From Ornithodoros turicata (taxonomy: Eukaryota; Arthropoda; Arachnida; Ixodida; Argasidae), in the NCBI RefSeq assembly GCF_037126465.1, contig NC_088206.1:70745687-70809686 (forward strand): a stretch of 64,000 bases of DNA, in the 5' to 3' direction. The notes under the pieces are model-generated. The model made no database searches and had not been told where the DNA came from. It saw nothing but the letters and a program-made list of their open reading frames with translations. The first letter of the stretch is position 1. Every line of letters starts with the position of its first letter. The position numbers were made by a program, and so were the translations under genes. This document shows, one piece after another, positions 23,813 through 35,746 of the stretch.

Positions 23813-24293
23813 ATAACGTAAATAGATTCAAAATATATAATTATTCCACTTAAGACAAGGAGATGGCGACACTGTCGTCTCTCGTCGTACTTGATCTAAA
23901 TGTTATTACAGTGGCAAGAAGGAAGATATAGTGTTACAGCTGCGCCCCTGATTCCAAGCCATTCGCGGAGGATGGCCACAGGGTGGCGCTCACGCAAGTT
24001 TCACTGCTAGGACGGCTCGGTTGTTGTCTTAGAGCATCTGGAGAAAACTCAAAGAAAACATGCAGGAAGTATAGCCGGTGGCGAGATCTCAGCCCGGGTC
24101 ACGTCCGAGTATAGCATAAAACGAATAGGCAAGCAGAAGATAGTACGGGAACCAATAGTAACCGCCTGATAGATTCCCGTCGTCTGCTTTCAAACATTCT
24201 TTCCTTAGTAACTTCTCGCGATACTTCAGAAGCTGACCTCGCTTTGACAGGGTTAGATCTCCTTACTCCACTTCAAACCCTCTGAGAACATGC

Positions 24294-24462
24294 AAAAAAA
24301 AAAAAAAAAAATAGAAAAGAAGGCGGTGGTCCACGTCGAAATTTAAGATCAATAGCCGCACGCAACCTATGAAGCCCTTGAAACAGGACGTGATGCGCAT
24401 CTCCAATGCGTCGTCTGCTAAGTATTCAGTCGTCGTCTGCTAAATATTCAGCCGTCGTCTGC
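24294..24462. repeat. A run and 22-bp triple repeat containing TCGTCTGCTAA
   Basis: An 18-A run (24294-24311) is followed at 24411, 24433 and 24455 by TCGTCTGC units spaced exactly 22 bp apart (TCGTCTGCTAAGTATTCAGT and TCGTCTGCTAAATATTCAGC). The same core word recurs elsewhere in the window. Confidence 0.7.
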
Positions 24463-25534
24463 GCAACATTTAATAGAGCTCGCTTTCATGGGCGAACTGA
24501 AATGGAGAATGCTCTCTTCAGTTGCTTTTCATTCTATCTACAAGAGAAAAAAAACATGAAAAGGAATAGAAGAAAAAGCAAGAAGGTGTCGTGCCAGACA
24601 AGGATTCCTTCGTTGAAAAGCGGGACTGCAACCGCAGGGAATTCGTGCTCGGAATGCAGACGACATTCTCGCTGTTTGGGAAAAGGAGGAACGGTGTTTG
24701 CTTCTCGTCACATGGTAGGACACTGCTGTCGCTGACGTGGACAAAACATGCCGCCAGGGAGCGAATTGCGCGAGCGTATAAATGGGCTGTGAAGTCCTAT
24801 TTTTTTCTTCTTTTTGTCAACACTGACTGAAATGAGCCCTAGGTATTCCGTTGACGCATAACCGCAAACTATCGCGGAGCTTGAAGTACTGCGCGACGTT
24901 AATGTACATTTCCACGTGAATGCTACTCATTGTCGGAGTTTCGCTTCTTTTAAAAAAAAGACCACACATCGTAAAAAATATTATTGGAATTCATTCATTT
25001 TTTTCGAATCACACACACTTTTTTTGTGGTACTACGACGTATTACTACGATTCCCTTTTGTTTTATTTGGCCCTCTCATCTCTCTGCTTTCATTTGAAAA
25101 AATTAATTAAATTAAATTTCATTAAAAAAATAAAATGCTGGTTTAGAGAGGAACAGCCAACAAAGTTAACCTTTTTCGTGCTCATGACTGTTTGTTTTCC
25201 TGCAGTCCTGGAGGTCGTTAATGCTGCATGCAGAGGATGCAGCTGCTTTGCTAGTGTAATAAATAAATAATGTATGCGTTCTGATGACGTACGAATAAAA
25301 TATGAGGACTGCGTCACTCGTACGAATAAAGTTAGGGTACAAAAAAAAAGATAAGGGAAATAGTACGCTGTCGCAGGTTACAGAAAAAAGAGGCACTGTA
25401 TGGGAAATACTTTGAAGCCTAGAGAAAGTGTTTATAAAGTTGGTGGAACGAGGGAAGTATTATAGGCTTACTCTGAGACAGCAGCACTATGTGGTTTAAA
25501 GGATGAGCGTACGTCCGGCATATTACTCGCGCCG
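24463..25534. other. spacer, no gene seen
   Basis: The 109-codon plus frame 24406-24735 and its neighbours show no domain and no splice signals I trust. A/T content rises from about 24940. Confidence 0.4.
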
Positions 25535-25640
25535 GTCACATGTCCTGGGCAGACTTCACAAGGAATTGCGCTGACATTTGCCTAATATGCGGGGGGAAAC
25601 ACCCACATCGCGGCGTGAAAGACGGTCGTCTGAGCAAGTA
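25535..25640 (-). mobile_element. SINE fragment
   Basis: TGTCCTGGGCAGACTTCACAAGGAATTGCGCTGACATTTGCC followed by GGGGGAAACACCC matches the middle of the reference copy. Confidence 0.55.
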
Positions 25641-26746
25641 ACACAAAGTATTGCCTCTAAGTACCCCTTAATCCTCAAGTATATATCTCCGGATCGCTTG
25701 GCTAACACGAGAAATAGAGAGAGGTCATTATTCTGGGGTACCTCGACGCATTAGTATGGAACAGATAGAGACTCTAGTACGTACGATTTAGTTTGAGGCA
25801 TTAAGATGACGCATTTGGAAACAATGGTGCGCATGGAGCAGTTTAAAGCATTAGTGTCTCGTACTCGGAAACATTAGCATTACGCCATTGAAGCGGGTAG
25901 TCCCCACGATGCGAGATTAGCCTGGGGTACTCTAGAGGATTCTCATGAATATTTTAAATGAACTGGTACGTGCGTTCCACTCTAAGGCATTCGTTTGGCG
26001 TACTCGTTGGAGATAGAATGCAGCAGTTAGAGGCAGTATTACGTATGAGGTACTTAGAAGTACAAGCGTAGGTATACGCTTCATGAAGCGTTAACGTGAG
26101 TATTTCTTCCTCAGCATAGGTACACTCTTCCTCACGTTAAATGTCTGATCATCCTAAAACACACAGAACCCTCTCAATGGTAACCAGTGTTCGATATCAT
26201 CACCCATACCCCTGCCACGACGCACACAAATGATGAATAATATTAACGAGCACAAAACATACACACGCAGTAACTGAACCTCAAGAAGATTGGCTCCCTG
26301 TTGTTGAGTTCACGGGCCAATTCATTACTTGGCCATAAGTGTATAGGGTCATACATTCTACACCATCCTATTATGCCTGGCCCTTCCCATAAAGACTCTC
26401 CCTTATAGATACACAGACCCGCCTTTCCCTTAAAGCATGGCCGTTGTGGCTATATTGGAGAGAGGAATATATTGGATGCTTCGCTTGACTGGAGAGCACT
26501 TACGGGTTATGTGATGAAACGGATATCGTCAAGTATTTACTGCAGGGAGCATCAGCATCGCTGTTCGCCTATTATCGAGATGATGCACACGGCACGCGCA
26601 GGGTAAGACGTGAATGTGATTTAGAGTAAGCAATAAAGTTAACTTTAAAGGGGAAGAGCGAAGTTGACGGAACGGTTCATACATATATAGGGGCTACAAC
26701 GCGGCGTTATACGTGTCCATTTTCTCTTATCCACCTCTTTCTGTCT
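25641..26746. other. spacer with faint repetition
   Basis: From about 25735 to 26060 words such as GAGGCATTA, GGCGTACTCG and TACGTACG recur irregularly at 50-70 bp, perhaps a very old tandem array. Nothing else is supported. Confidence 0.3.
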
Positions 26747-27064
26747 ATTTATATAACTTGGCAACTTTCACCTAGTTGACATTGCATTTAATGCGTTTAA
26801 TTATGTAATGTGATGCTAATGTAAGTAGAGACAATGCAATATTGTATTGTATTGTATTTATATAACTTCGCAACTTTCACCTAGTTGACATTACATTTAA
26901 TGCGTTTAATTATGTAATGTAATGCTAATGTAAGTAGAGACAATGCAATATTGTATTGTATTGTATTTATATAACTTGGCAACGTTCACCTAGTTGACAT
27001 TACATTTAATGCGTTTAATTATGTAATGTAATGCTAATGTAAGTAGAGACAATGCAATATTGTA
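26747..27064 (+). repeat. 109-bp tandem repeat, about 2.9 copies
   Basis: The ATATAACTT start word falls at 26751, 26860 and 26969, a period of exactly 109 bp. The copies are nearly identical (CACCTAGTTGACATTRCATTTAATGCG and AATGCAATATTGTATTGTATTG). The last copy breaks off at TGCAATATTGTAACGCG. Differences are a few substitutions, so the duplication is recent. No coding potential. Confidence 0.9.
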
Positions 27065-27147
27065 ACGCGCCTTAATTATTATTATGACGTTGACTTTTAA
27101 GGGTGGCGCGTCTTGAGAGACAACACGAGTTTTAAAAGGATTAGCAA

Positions 27148-27697
27148 CCTAACACTCTATAAGAAAATATATTGCAATTACTTCCCATTATAGTCCCCTG
27201 ACCCCGAAATTTACTCCCCAGGACTACAAATAGTCACTGATATTCGCAAATGGCATATCTTGATTTGCGTCAGTCTATGTGAATATGTGCTTCTCGTGAA
27301 TTTGATGGAATAAGGCTATATAACTTAGGTAACTTTGCAATTGTCCACCTATACAGAGGAAGAAATAGTGGTTCTTTCTCGCGAAATTGTGCCCTATGCA
27401 CGTCGCAAGATTTTATATCACTCCACGTATCATGGTCGACGGTTTAATTTAAGGTATTTTCATTCATAGACACGAATTATGTACCTGGGGCTGTTAGAAC
27501 AGAGCGTGTAATGCAGTCCACACTCTGTGACATTCATTTACCCGTATAGCATAGTATAGTCCCATATAGTATAGTCCCATATAGTATAGTAGAGTCCCAG
27601 GTATAGTCCCATGCATTTACTCCCGAAAGGGACTAAGTTTTGTGGAATGCATTTAGCCTCCACAAGTACTAAATATATTCCTTTTTTTCTTAGAGAG
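27148..27697. mobile_element. TACTCCCC/GGGACTAA family, longest copy
   Basis: ACACTCTATAAGAAAA at the left is mirrored by TTTTTTCTTAGAGAGTTG at the right, giving termini of about 15 bp. Inside are GACCCCGAAATTTACTCCCC, a 10-15 bp array of TATAGTCCCATA (27545-27600), and TTTACTCCCGAAAGGGACTAAG. Relatives are at 17200-17400 and 22925-23160. The superfamily is not identified. Confidence 0.5.
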
Positions 27698-28874
27698 TTG
27701 TATCATGTAACCATATTGTCGTCGTCGTTGTTGTTGCCCTCAGCCTCCTTCGAACCTACAACCTTAGCACCAGAAAGTTGACATGCTACTAATGGAACGA
27801 TTGTGACCGGTGGATTCAATTTTTTTTTTGACAACGTTCGGGTGATGAACTGCAATGTGTTGTAAAGGAGCCGTCTACAACACTATGCACATTACATATT
27901 CTATTATGTACAGATATGTGACGGGTGGAATAACACTCTAGATGCCGCAATAGACATTACACGCCACACGCTTCATGTTCAATATCATGTGCCAGCATGT
28001 CGTAAGAAATTATCAGATTTTTGCCACTTTTGGGGCACAACACATGCTCAAGAACAGTGTCACAAAAACTTGATAACTATTCCGTTATACAAAGATGTTA
28101 CACAAAAGCTTATTAAAGGGCAACGTTGCCTTTTCAAAGCTAGGTCCACGGTAAGGCAACCGTTCGACCGTCAGTGCCACCCGTTTATTAATTCAAACTC
28201 CCGGAAGCGCCAGTTATCTTCAATAATATAACATAACCCGCATCCTCTTCCGATCGATTCGTGACCCTTCCGGAAATACCTCAACTAACTATATCCCTCC
28301 TCCATATATATATATATCCCTCTCGCCCTTCTTCAATCACTTCTCTCGCCATTAGCGCATACTCCACCGCATGGCTATATGTACGCATATGCGAGGAGGA
28401 GGAGGAGGATATGTGGGACGCTCATAACGACTATACCTACACAACATTGGCCTTCGTCCTCGTCCGCTCCACTGCCTGCAAACTGGCCTCATTAAGTAGC
28501 TGACGGGAGAGCTTCGTTATAGGCACTCATAATGTCAGTAAATGTCGCGTAATGCATTCGTTCGCGTGTTTGCCGTGCACAGGAGGTAGTGATTACACTG
28601 GGATTACTGGAAACAATCTCGAGAGTTGCTGTTATCCAAAGGAGTCGTCTCACCTTTCTAACGGGACCTAGGAGGGAAAATAACACTTATTATCCGATGT
28701 AGCTTCAAGAGTGTCTGCAGTGGACCGCCCCCTTACGGCACGCGTGTGAGTTATGAATGTATGACGTGCTATCCGAAGAGGGGATATTGCAGGGATGCTG
28801 CTCAAAGTGACCGGCTTATGCTCTTGGTCGTTCTATCGCGCTTAAAAATAAAGAAAAAAAGAAAAGGAAAGAAG
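27698..28874. other. spacer, no gene seen
   Basis: An 80-codon plus frame (27989-28231) looks moderately protein-like but has no recognised domain. A GAGGAG run lies at 28394-28410. Confidence 0.35.
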
Positions 28875-29015
28875 AAAACGCGTTAGCGCCGAGGGGGGTA
28901 GATGGAGAAGCACAGTGCTAAGAACTGTGCCGAAGATGGCCTGGACAGATTGCCAGGTAACGCAGCGAAAACCTCCGACAGTACAGCTGGTGGTAGGGTT
29001 TGTGTCCACCACCCC
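28875..29015 (-). mobile_element. SINE, degenerate with internal deletion
   Basis: GCGTTAGCGCCGAGG, GTAGATGGAGA, ACTGTGCCGAAGATGGCC, GCGAAAACCTCCGACAGTACAGC and GGTGGTAGGGTTTG keep the order of the reference copy. The B box is mutated. Confidence 0.65.
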
Positions 29016-29166
29016 TCAGAGATGCCATCAAGGAGCTGTTTCTACCCGGCGCTGGTTTCATCAGCGATTAAGAAACGCAGACTGCAACTGAGGACGAAGG
29101 CTCGAGTTCCGCATTTGTGGCGGAACACATGTATGACAAAATGTGCGTAATGCAAAGCACCCACCC

Positions 29167-29382
29167 CAACAATACAGAATATCCTCTGGATGGACGAATA
29201 ATGTCCTAACGAATTCGTACGTCCGATGGATATCTCTCAGTACGTAACAACGCAAAATATCATCCGGGTGTACGAATAATGTCCTAACGAATTCGTACGT
29301 TCGATGGATATCTCTCAGATATCCGTCGGACGTACGAATCCGTTAGGACATTATTCGTACATCCAGAGGATATTCTGCGTTG
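29167..29382. mobile_element. palindromic element with duplicated half unit
   Basis: Positions 29248-29313 pair with 29317-29382 around a 3-base loop: 66-bp arms with few mismatches, running from CAACGC inward through GAATAATGTCCTAACG to GATGGATATCT. In front of it, 29167-29240 repeats the left half in direct orientation with a 78-bp offset. A related copy is at 46607-46862. No coding sequence. It is probably a foldback MITE. Confidence 0.75.
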
Positions 29383-29518
29383 CTGGGGCATGGACGTCGC
29401 AATAGCTCACCACGTCGAACACGCGACAGCGCGACAACTGCTTGGACGTTGTGGATAGTTCGTCTCCCGTCAGCCGTTGTCGCACGGTACCGATGACGTC
29501 ACGAACCAAGTACACAAT

Positions 29519-30290
29519 GGGTGCGTTAAGTAGGCGCTCCGCGGACTCGAGTGTTTCAGACTCCACCCCCTCACCGCGACACAAGCGCCACTCGCGCACC
29601 CGCGGGAGTGTGAGACTCCGAGCCACTCTTCGCTCTCCCGTTTCGTTCCGGCGCACGGAAGCAGAGGACAGGCGAACGGGTGCTTGAGATTTTCCGTGAC
29701 GTACTTCCTATTGGTCGCCGGCAGGACGACCTCCGGAGTGTGCGCTCGGAAGCAAAACACTGACTTACTATGTCACCCAATGCTTTTTTATTATTATTTT
29801 TATACTTTGTATAATGTATATTTTTATTTTTTATATTTATTTTATCATTTATTTATTTTATATTATTATAATTTATATTTTATATTATTTTTATAAGTTA
29901 CCATGCCTCTTTATTGGCGGGCAACTTCCGCACGGATATTATTCGCGGGAAATGCGGTGCTTTGACGCAGACATCACGCCGTGCAGTCATCTTCACAGTA
30001 AAAAGCTCCTATGGTGTCTGTTGCAAATTACTATCGTTTCCATTTCGTTCTTTGTTACAAGGAAATGTCTTCACAAACGCCGTCGTCTCCTCCAACGTTA
30101 TAGGTTCCAACTATAAGCCAACGTCGTGTCATCCGCCTATGCACTGCACGAGCAGAGAACAGGAAGCGGCATCAGCGAGCGAGCAGTGCGGCGCTCCAAA
30201 GTTGCTTTTCGCTGTTTAGTGGCCGCCTCCGCGTGCCTCACACTCCCGATTTAAGTGCGCCAAAAGTGGGGGCCCCTACTTAACGCACCC
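29519..30290. mobile_element. 772-bp inverted-repeat element, possible 3-bp target duplication
   Basis: The left end GGGTGCGTTAAGTAGGCGC is mirrored at the right (GGCCCCTACTTAACGCACCC). AAT flanks both sides (29516-29518, 30291-30293). A 3-bp duplication would fit PIF/Harbinger or CACTA-type elements, but AAT is not the usual Harbinger target, so the class stays open. An A/T-rich core (29783-29900) lies inside. Open frames in it are not transposase-like. Confidence 0.55.
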
Positions 30291-31374
30291 AATGATGCTG
30301 GCACTCTCGTGGATACGGTCAGTCCGAGAAACAAAAATGGCGAACAGCGCGGGCGCCTTTAGGATACTACGATAAAGTGATTTCGTCGTGCGGCGTGGTG
30401 AAAAGAAAAAAAAAAAGAAAGTAATTGGGGACGAACTGTTCTAGTTTACCTTATTATGAAAGTAAATTTAGTTAAATTGCATAAATTGTAAGCGAATGTA
30501 GCTCCGGCAATGCTGTTCCCGTCCAACACGGCTGTCAAGAGTGTCGCTGTCCAACGTCGCTGCTCGCGCGCGCCTCCCGGATGGGAATGCAGAACGCGAC
30601 AAGTCGTAACGCGGGACTGTGCATTCAGCCGTACGTGTGTCTCGCCTAACAGTATACGGCGTCCAATCGACATGAACAAAGAATCGATTAGAACAACGCT
30701 AAGTGCCAATTAAAGACACCCTCGCGACAAAATCGTTCCGTTTCCAGTCGGAGCTTGCATCCAATTAGGGACACGAACAGATTCCCTGTTTTAATCGGGT
30801 CGATTTTGCACGAAAATAAAAGAAGAAGAAGAAACGAAGTGAGGAGGAAAGGAATGTTAGGGAATGGTGCGCATGAGCCGAGCCAACTGCGTTGGTCCAT
30901 GGGGTGCCATAGGACGGAGCGTTGGCAACAGAGAGAGGCGAAACAAGCACTGAGCACTTTCGCCTTTAAATTGACTAACTCATCCGGAAACGTGTGTATG
31001 AGACCGATAGAGTAATGTTTGGCAGCGACTCACGAACTACATGGCCAAATTTCTCTTCAGAAAATAGCTTACACAGTGTATAAACGAGTTTTAAAGATTC
31101 GCGCTGCTTCTGCACCAAAGGATGCTCCAGCGACATTGACATCATGATGACGCGTGCCAGGCACACCAATGGGAGCGCAGCGCAGGAGACCGCCTCCGTT
31201 CTCGTCTGCTCGGCGTTCGCATCGCAATATACCGAGTGAAAAGTCCTCAGTAAATACGCCGGTTTTCGCCGGTGAGGGTGACCGTGTCGCGTGGAATACT
31301 GTGTTATCTTCATGGTTGTACGAACATTTCCTGCGCTATAAACCCAGAAAGGTGCGACCTTTCCCCTGGGAACT

Positions 31375-31775
31375 GCGCCTAGGGGAGGGGATGAGTGTAA
31401 GGGTGAAAGAGAGAGAGAGAGAGAGAGAGCAGGGAAACATGATGGTGGTACAGGAGAGGAAGCGGTGTTCCCTCTTTCTTGGTCTGGTAATCGAGAACTC
31501 GCTGAAGCGCACTCAGGAAGGGGAATGAGGGTAAGGATGAAAGAGAGAGGGGGGTAACATGATGGTGGTACAGGAGAGGGAAAGGGAGGGGGGAGGGAGG
31601 AAAGGGTGTTCGGTCCTTTTTGGTCGAGAAGTCGCTGAAGTGCACCCAGGGGACGGAATGAGGGCAAGGGTGAAAGAGAGAAAGTGAGAGGGAGAAGTAT
31701 GATGGTGGTACAGGAGAGGGAAAGGGTGTTCAGTCCTTTTTTCTCTGGTAATCGGGTAGTCGCCGAGATCCATAC
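31375..31775 (+). repeat. GA-rich minisatellite, three units of 120-140 bp
   Basis: ATGATGGTGGTACAGGAGAGG starts at 31439, 31559 and 31699. Each unit also contains a GGTGTTC...CCTTTTT.GGTC block, a GTCGCTGAAG-type block and GAATGAGGG followed by GAAAGAGAGA. Long open frames on the minus strand here reflect the repeat's lack of stop codons, not a gene. Confidence 0.85.
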
Positions 31776-33706
31776 CACCACGAAAATATAAGAGCATCCC
31801 TCAATAGCCTTCATTTGGGATGCTCTCTAAGTTACCCCACGTATGCGTTGTAAAGGTAAACTACAAGGATGCCCATCACACGCTGACCGTGCTGGTATAC
31901 ATCACACCGGGATCCTGTGAAGGTCCTAACGGCAAGATTAATGGTTTACCTTCTATCTAAACTCTTCGCATCACCTTCGTAAAAAAAATCTTGAAGGAAC
32001 ACAACATGCCACGGGGAGACTCCACTACCGACATAAAGAAGGTCCAGGACAACTCTGTCTGGCGGACTTCATGAAGTCTACGATCTAGCCATCAGAAACG
32101 ATAAACTTCTCACAACTTGTACGGGAAGTGTTATAGATGGTGTCTTCGTCAGGGGCATAGACACGCTAGTAGTTGCCAAGCACGTACTCCAGATACATCT
32201 TCTTCTTCTTCATCTTCATCTAACTGGATGGTGTCTGGAGCTATGTGGTCTCCCTGGTGGGCACCTGGAGCTCCATTTCTGCCGCGTTCTTCTTCTTTAT
32301 AATTGTGTATTATAGATCAATCTCTCTGTACGTATAGGCATTTTACATATCCTCCCCCATGAAGAAGCAGAGTATTCAACTTAATTGATTCGGTTACGCA
32401 ATCGAAATTAATAAATGAACTCAATGAACGTCGCATGTAGCGTCGAGCCGTGTCTGGAACTTGCCAATTTTTATAGTGGGAAAGTGAGACTTCGCCGCTG
32501 CTCGCTACGCTGACGCTACGTCACACTGATCTGATTACGTCACGCCGGTAGATTGGGGCGGGCTTCCAAGGTCACGTAGCACCTCCTGTGACTGGTTTTT
32601 GAGCAAAAAAATATGTCAGAATTAACGCCACCAACAGCGATAGCTGTCGGGACCACCTGAGACATTACAACATGAGACTGTGGCGCCCCCTGTGAGGCGC
32701 GTGAGGAAGCGCTTTACTGGATGCTTCAGGCCACCGTGCTTCAGAGACACTCTTCCGCCGACTCCGGAAACTCCCCGCCCCTTTAAATCTCCACTTTACA
32801 GCTGCCGCTGTAAAAAAAAGAAAAGAAGAATAAAAAACGACACGGTGCCTCCTGATCAGTGATGGGCAAGTACCTCAAAACTGTACTTAAAGTATCAAGT
32901 ATCCGGCATCATTGGTATTTGAAGCACAGTACAAAGTACACACTTTCTTCGAAATGTATGTAGGATTTCACATGTTGCAAGCCAAGGGAACCAAGCCGTA
33001 TACGATTGTTTCACTCGCACGCTACAGAGTAACAACCTAAAGAGTTTCTTCGCATGCCGCAGCAATGTGGATCAGTCTGCTGTTTATTCCCAAACCGCAA
33101 TCCACAGTTAGATCAACGCTAACACCATCTCATCTTGGAACAAAATATTTCCTTTATGCGTGGTCGGCGAAATCTTTAAAATCCCGCTAGCTCGAGATGA
33201 AGGAAATCCTCGAAGGAAATACATCGTGCATTACGGCGGAAAAACCTACCACGAAATTGAGTTTTCAGCATTCTTATTTTCTTCTGTCGTCCCCCTTTTG
33301 TTTCCTTTTGTTGTTGCTATTTTTAGAAACGATACTTTGAAAGACGGCACGTGCACACGCAGAGGGGCAAACTCATTGCGGACGCCATTTTTGTTCCTCA
33401 TTCCGTGTCATCTGAACAAAAAAACAAAAACTTTATTTTAAGACGATGAATGAGGAGTTTCATCGACGGAGGCGGTACTGTACCCCATTGCCGGTGATGA
33501 TGTGGGGAACGGAATAATGAGAACGAAATGAATAATGAATGGGGAATGGAATAATCACAATAATGATCGAAGTCTGATTGTGCCAGAAAGGTCAAAAGAG
33601 ATTTGAGCGCAGACCGTTGGGGTCTGGAATCGGCCAGGGACCCATTAATTTTGATAGGGAGAAAAAGCGAGAGTCCAGCTGACTAAGAGTCGCTTAGTCG
33701 CTTCAT
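31776..33706. other. spacer with one hAT-like terminus
   Basis: CAGTGATGGGCAAGTACCTCAAAACTGTACTTAAAGTATCAAGTATC at 32864 resembles the CAGTGNTGGGCAAGTA ends common among hAT elements; the matching other end is not found. A CTTCTTCTTCATCTTCAT run lies at 32200-32220. No gene is supported. Confidence 0.35.
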
Positions 33707-33892
33707 CGTCGTTACGGTCGTTACAAGCTAACGAGTGGCGGGAAATTCAAAAAGGTGGGCACGTGACACATTGCGCGTGACGTGTACCGCGGCCTTCACG
33801 TATCGCGCGAAGAGCGCCGCGCACGTGTTTTATCACGTGCCCACCTTTTTAAATTTCCCGCCACTCGTTAGCTTGTAACGACCGTAACGACG
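33707..33892. mobile_element. foldback element with 60-bp arms
   Basis: Positions 33707-33766 and 33833-33892 are inverted repeats with one mismatch (CGTCGTTACGGTCGTTACAA at the outside, GTGGGCACGTGA at the inside). The 66-bp GC-rich centre itself can pair in part. Short GTAACGACC repeats continue to 33930. Confidence 0.85.
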
Positions 33893-33961
33893 GTAACGAC
33901 CGTAACGGTAACGACCGTAACGACGGTAATGAGAGTGCGGTTCGGGAAGCGAAGTCATCTG

Positions 33962-34200
33962 AGCCAAGTAACTGCGATGGCCATGCGTTGCGTATACAGA
34001 CGTGAACAGATGCAGAGAGGACAGTAAGAGGGAGAGGGAAGGTGGAGAGGGAAGGGTGGGGAGGGGAGAAGGGGGTTTGTGCGTGTCCTGGGCCGGCTTC
34101 AGGGGAAGTGTGCCGACATCAGTCTCTAGGTGGTTAGCCGGAAAATCCAGGAAAACCTCAGATAGCCGGTGAGAGGATTCGAGTTCACCCCCTCCAAGTC
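33962..34200 (-). mobile_element. SINE with GA-rich expansion
   Basis: AAGTAACTGCGATGG, CAGATGCAGAGAGGACAG, GTGTCCTGGGCCGGCTTCAGGGGAAGTGTGCCGACATCAGTCT and GGATTCGAGTTC keep the reference order. The GGAAGGAGTGGG segment has grown into a GGGAGAGG-rich stretch. Confidence 0.75.
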
Positions 34201-34209
34201 TTCAGCATC

Positions 34210-34400
34210 CTCTTCCTCTCACCTCTCCGTCAGTCGTCTGCTTCAGCCAATCACAGGAGACGATTTCAAACACAGGCTTCCTGTGGCTATACTATTGGCT
34301 GCGCGTCTCCATAACTACGGCCGCCGAAAGCACGGCCGTCATTGGCGGACTCTTGACGACTACGTCACGTTGTGTAAGCTATCAGGTTTTCGCTATGTAG
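34210..34400 (-). repeat. 200-bp interspersed repeat with CCAAT-type motifs, copy 2
   Basis: This is the reverse-complement relative of 17780-17990. It directly abuts the head side of the preceding SINE. The 140-codon plus frame that crosses it starts inside the SINE, so it is not a gene. Confidence 0.65.
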
Positions 34401-34831
34401 GTGGCGTTGGTAAAGCGCGCATCTTTCTTTGCATATGTGATACACGAGCAATGGGTACAGCCGTTCGACATTCGGAGGGAAATGCGAGAAGGTTATACAT
34501 AGTTTATGAGGAATGTACACAGTCGGGAGGAAAGGTAGAGGAAAACCTCGCATGCGACTCAAACAGACCTTGGCTTATGCATCTTGCATGAGTTCTCGCA
34601 TCCAAAAAAGATGTAGCAGAAAACCGTTTTTCATATAGAGTACCCTGTGTCAGCGGAGGGGAGCAAGCTGTGAAACACATGCAAGGTTATTTGCTTGCTG
34701 TGAAATACACTACAATACCATTTAGAAGTGTAAAATATACTGCGAACCGCTGTGGAATTGTTACCGGAAGGGTCTCAGTATCAGAGCCGCCGGTATTTCG
34801 AACAGAGTATGCAGGTCGGTTCTCCTGTGTA

Positions 34832-35028
34832 TGTGTAGCGTAGCGTAGTGTAGCGTATAGTGTAGTGTAGTGTAGTGTAGTGTAGCGTGTAGTGTAGTGT
34901 AGCGTATAGTGTAGTGTAGTGTCGTGTAGTGTATAGTGTAGTATAGTGTAGCGTAGTGTAGCGTAGTGTAGCGTATAGTGTAGCGTAGCGTAGCGTAGCG
35001 TAGCGTAGCGCAGCGTAACGTAGCGTAG
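34832..35028 (+). repeat. pentanucleotide array TGTAG/CGTAG
   Basis: About 200 bp of 5-bp units, mostly GTGTA and GCGTA with a few 6-7 bp interruptions (GTATA). Confidence 0.95.
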
Positions 35029-35746
35029 ACTTTCCTGTACGTAAACGTCAAGAGAAAGTGCTTATAACGGGTGCAGTGTTCCTGTAAGCGCCACGCTTCT
35101 CGTAGATTTAGAGGGGCACTGAAGTACAAAACCGTCTCCTCGGGAAATGAAATATGTCGTTACCTTGAGACTAGCGCAAAAGGAACGGGATTCACTAGCT
35201 TCGTCGTTCGTCACTTATAAACGAAAGAAAACGCAATTCTCCTTAGAAACTGAAAGGGTGTCTCCCTTTCAGTTCCGCCTCGTAGGGAACAGGTTTACAG
35301 ACTACGAAAGGAGAAAGCCATCACGCACGGGAAGAAAAAGACTGGCGCTAACCTCGACTGACCGTGCAGACGGTATGACGTCACCAATCGTCCTTCTCAT
35401 CCTTGTTACACTCGAAGGGCGCGTCGAAAGTGAACGAGCGCGTCTGTGTTTGTGTAAGTTGTTTATTTCTTTTTTTTTTTCTGAGAGAAAAAAAAAGAAC
35501 CTCCATGCATCGAAACCTTTTGTGCTGTTCGGCAAATTGACGCATACACTTTCACCAGATCTCTTAAACAGGAAACGTTTTGGATGGTCCTCTGTACTCC
35601 TTTGAAGGAGGAGCGAAATTAGGTATTCAAGAGAGGCTTGTCCATAGTCTTCAATGAATAGTAATGCACAGGGAAGCGAAGAAAACAGCCAGCGTCCAGA
35701 ACAGTAACGATATGCCGGAAATCCAAAAGTGAAGCGTTCTTCGAGC

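Noticed and set aside
26747..27064. CRISPR-like array
   Set aside because: Units are directly adjacent 109-bp tandem copies without distinct spacers, in a eukaryotic genome.
30975..31814. 279-codon minus-strand open frame, the longest in the window
   Set aside because: Most of it is the complement of the GA-rich minisatellite (31375-31775). Several frames are open at once, the peptide is repetitive Ser/Pro/Leu, and there are no splice or domain features.
31840..32320. Possible endogenous viral or retroelement piece
   Set aside because: No polymerase, protease, integrase, capsid or envelope motif could be found on either strand.
34169..34591. 140-codon plus frame related to a frame at 17748-18065
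   Set aside because: The similarity follows from the shared 200-bp repeat, and the frame starts inside a SINE.
34832..35028. Tandem-repeat coding frame (Tyr/Thr/Leu/His-rich, minus strand)
   Set aside because: It is a pure pentanucleotide microsatellite.
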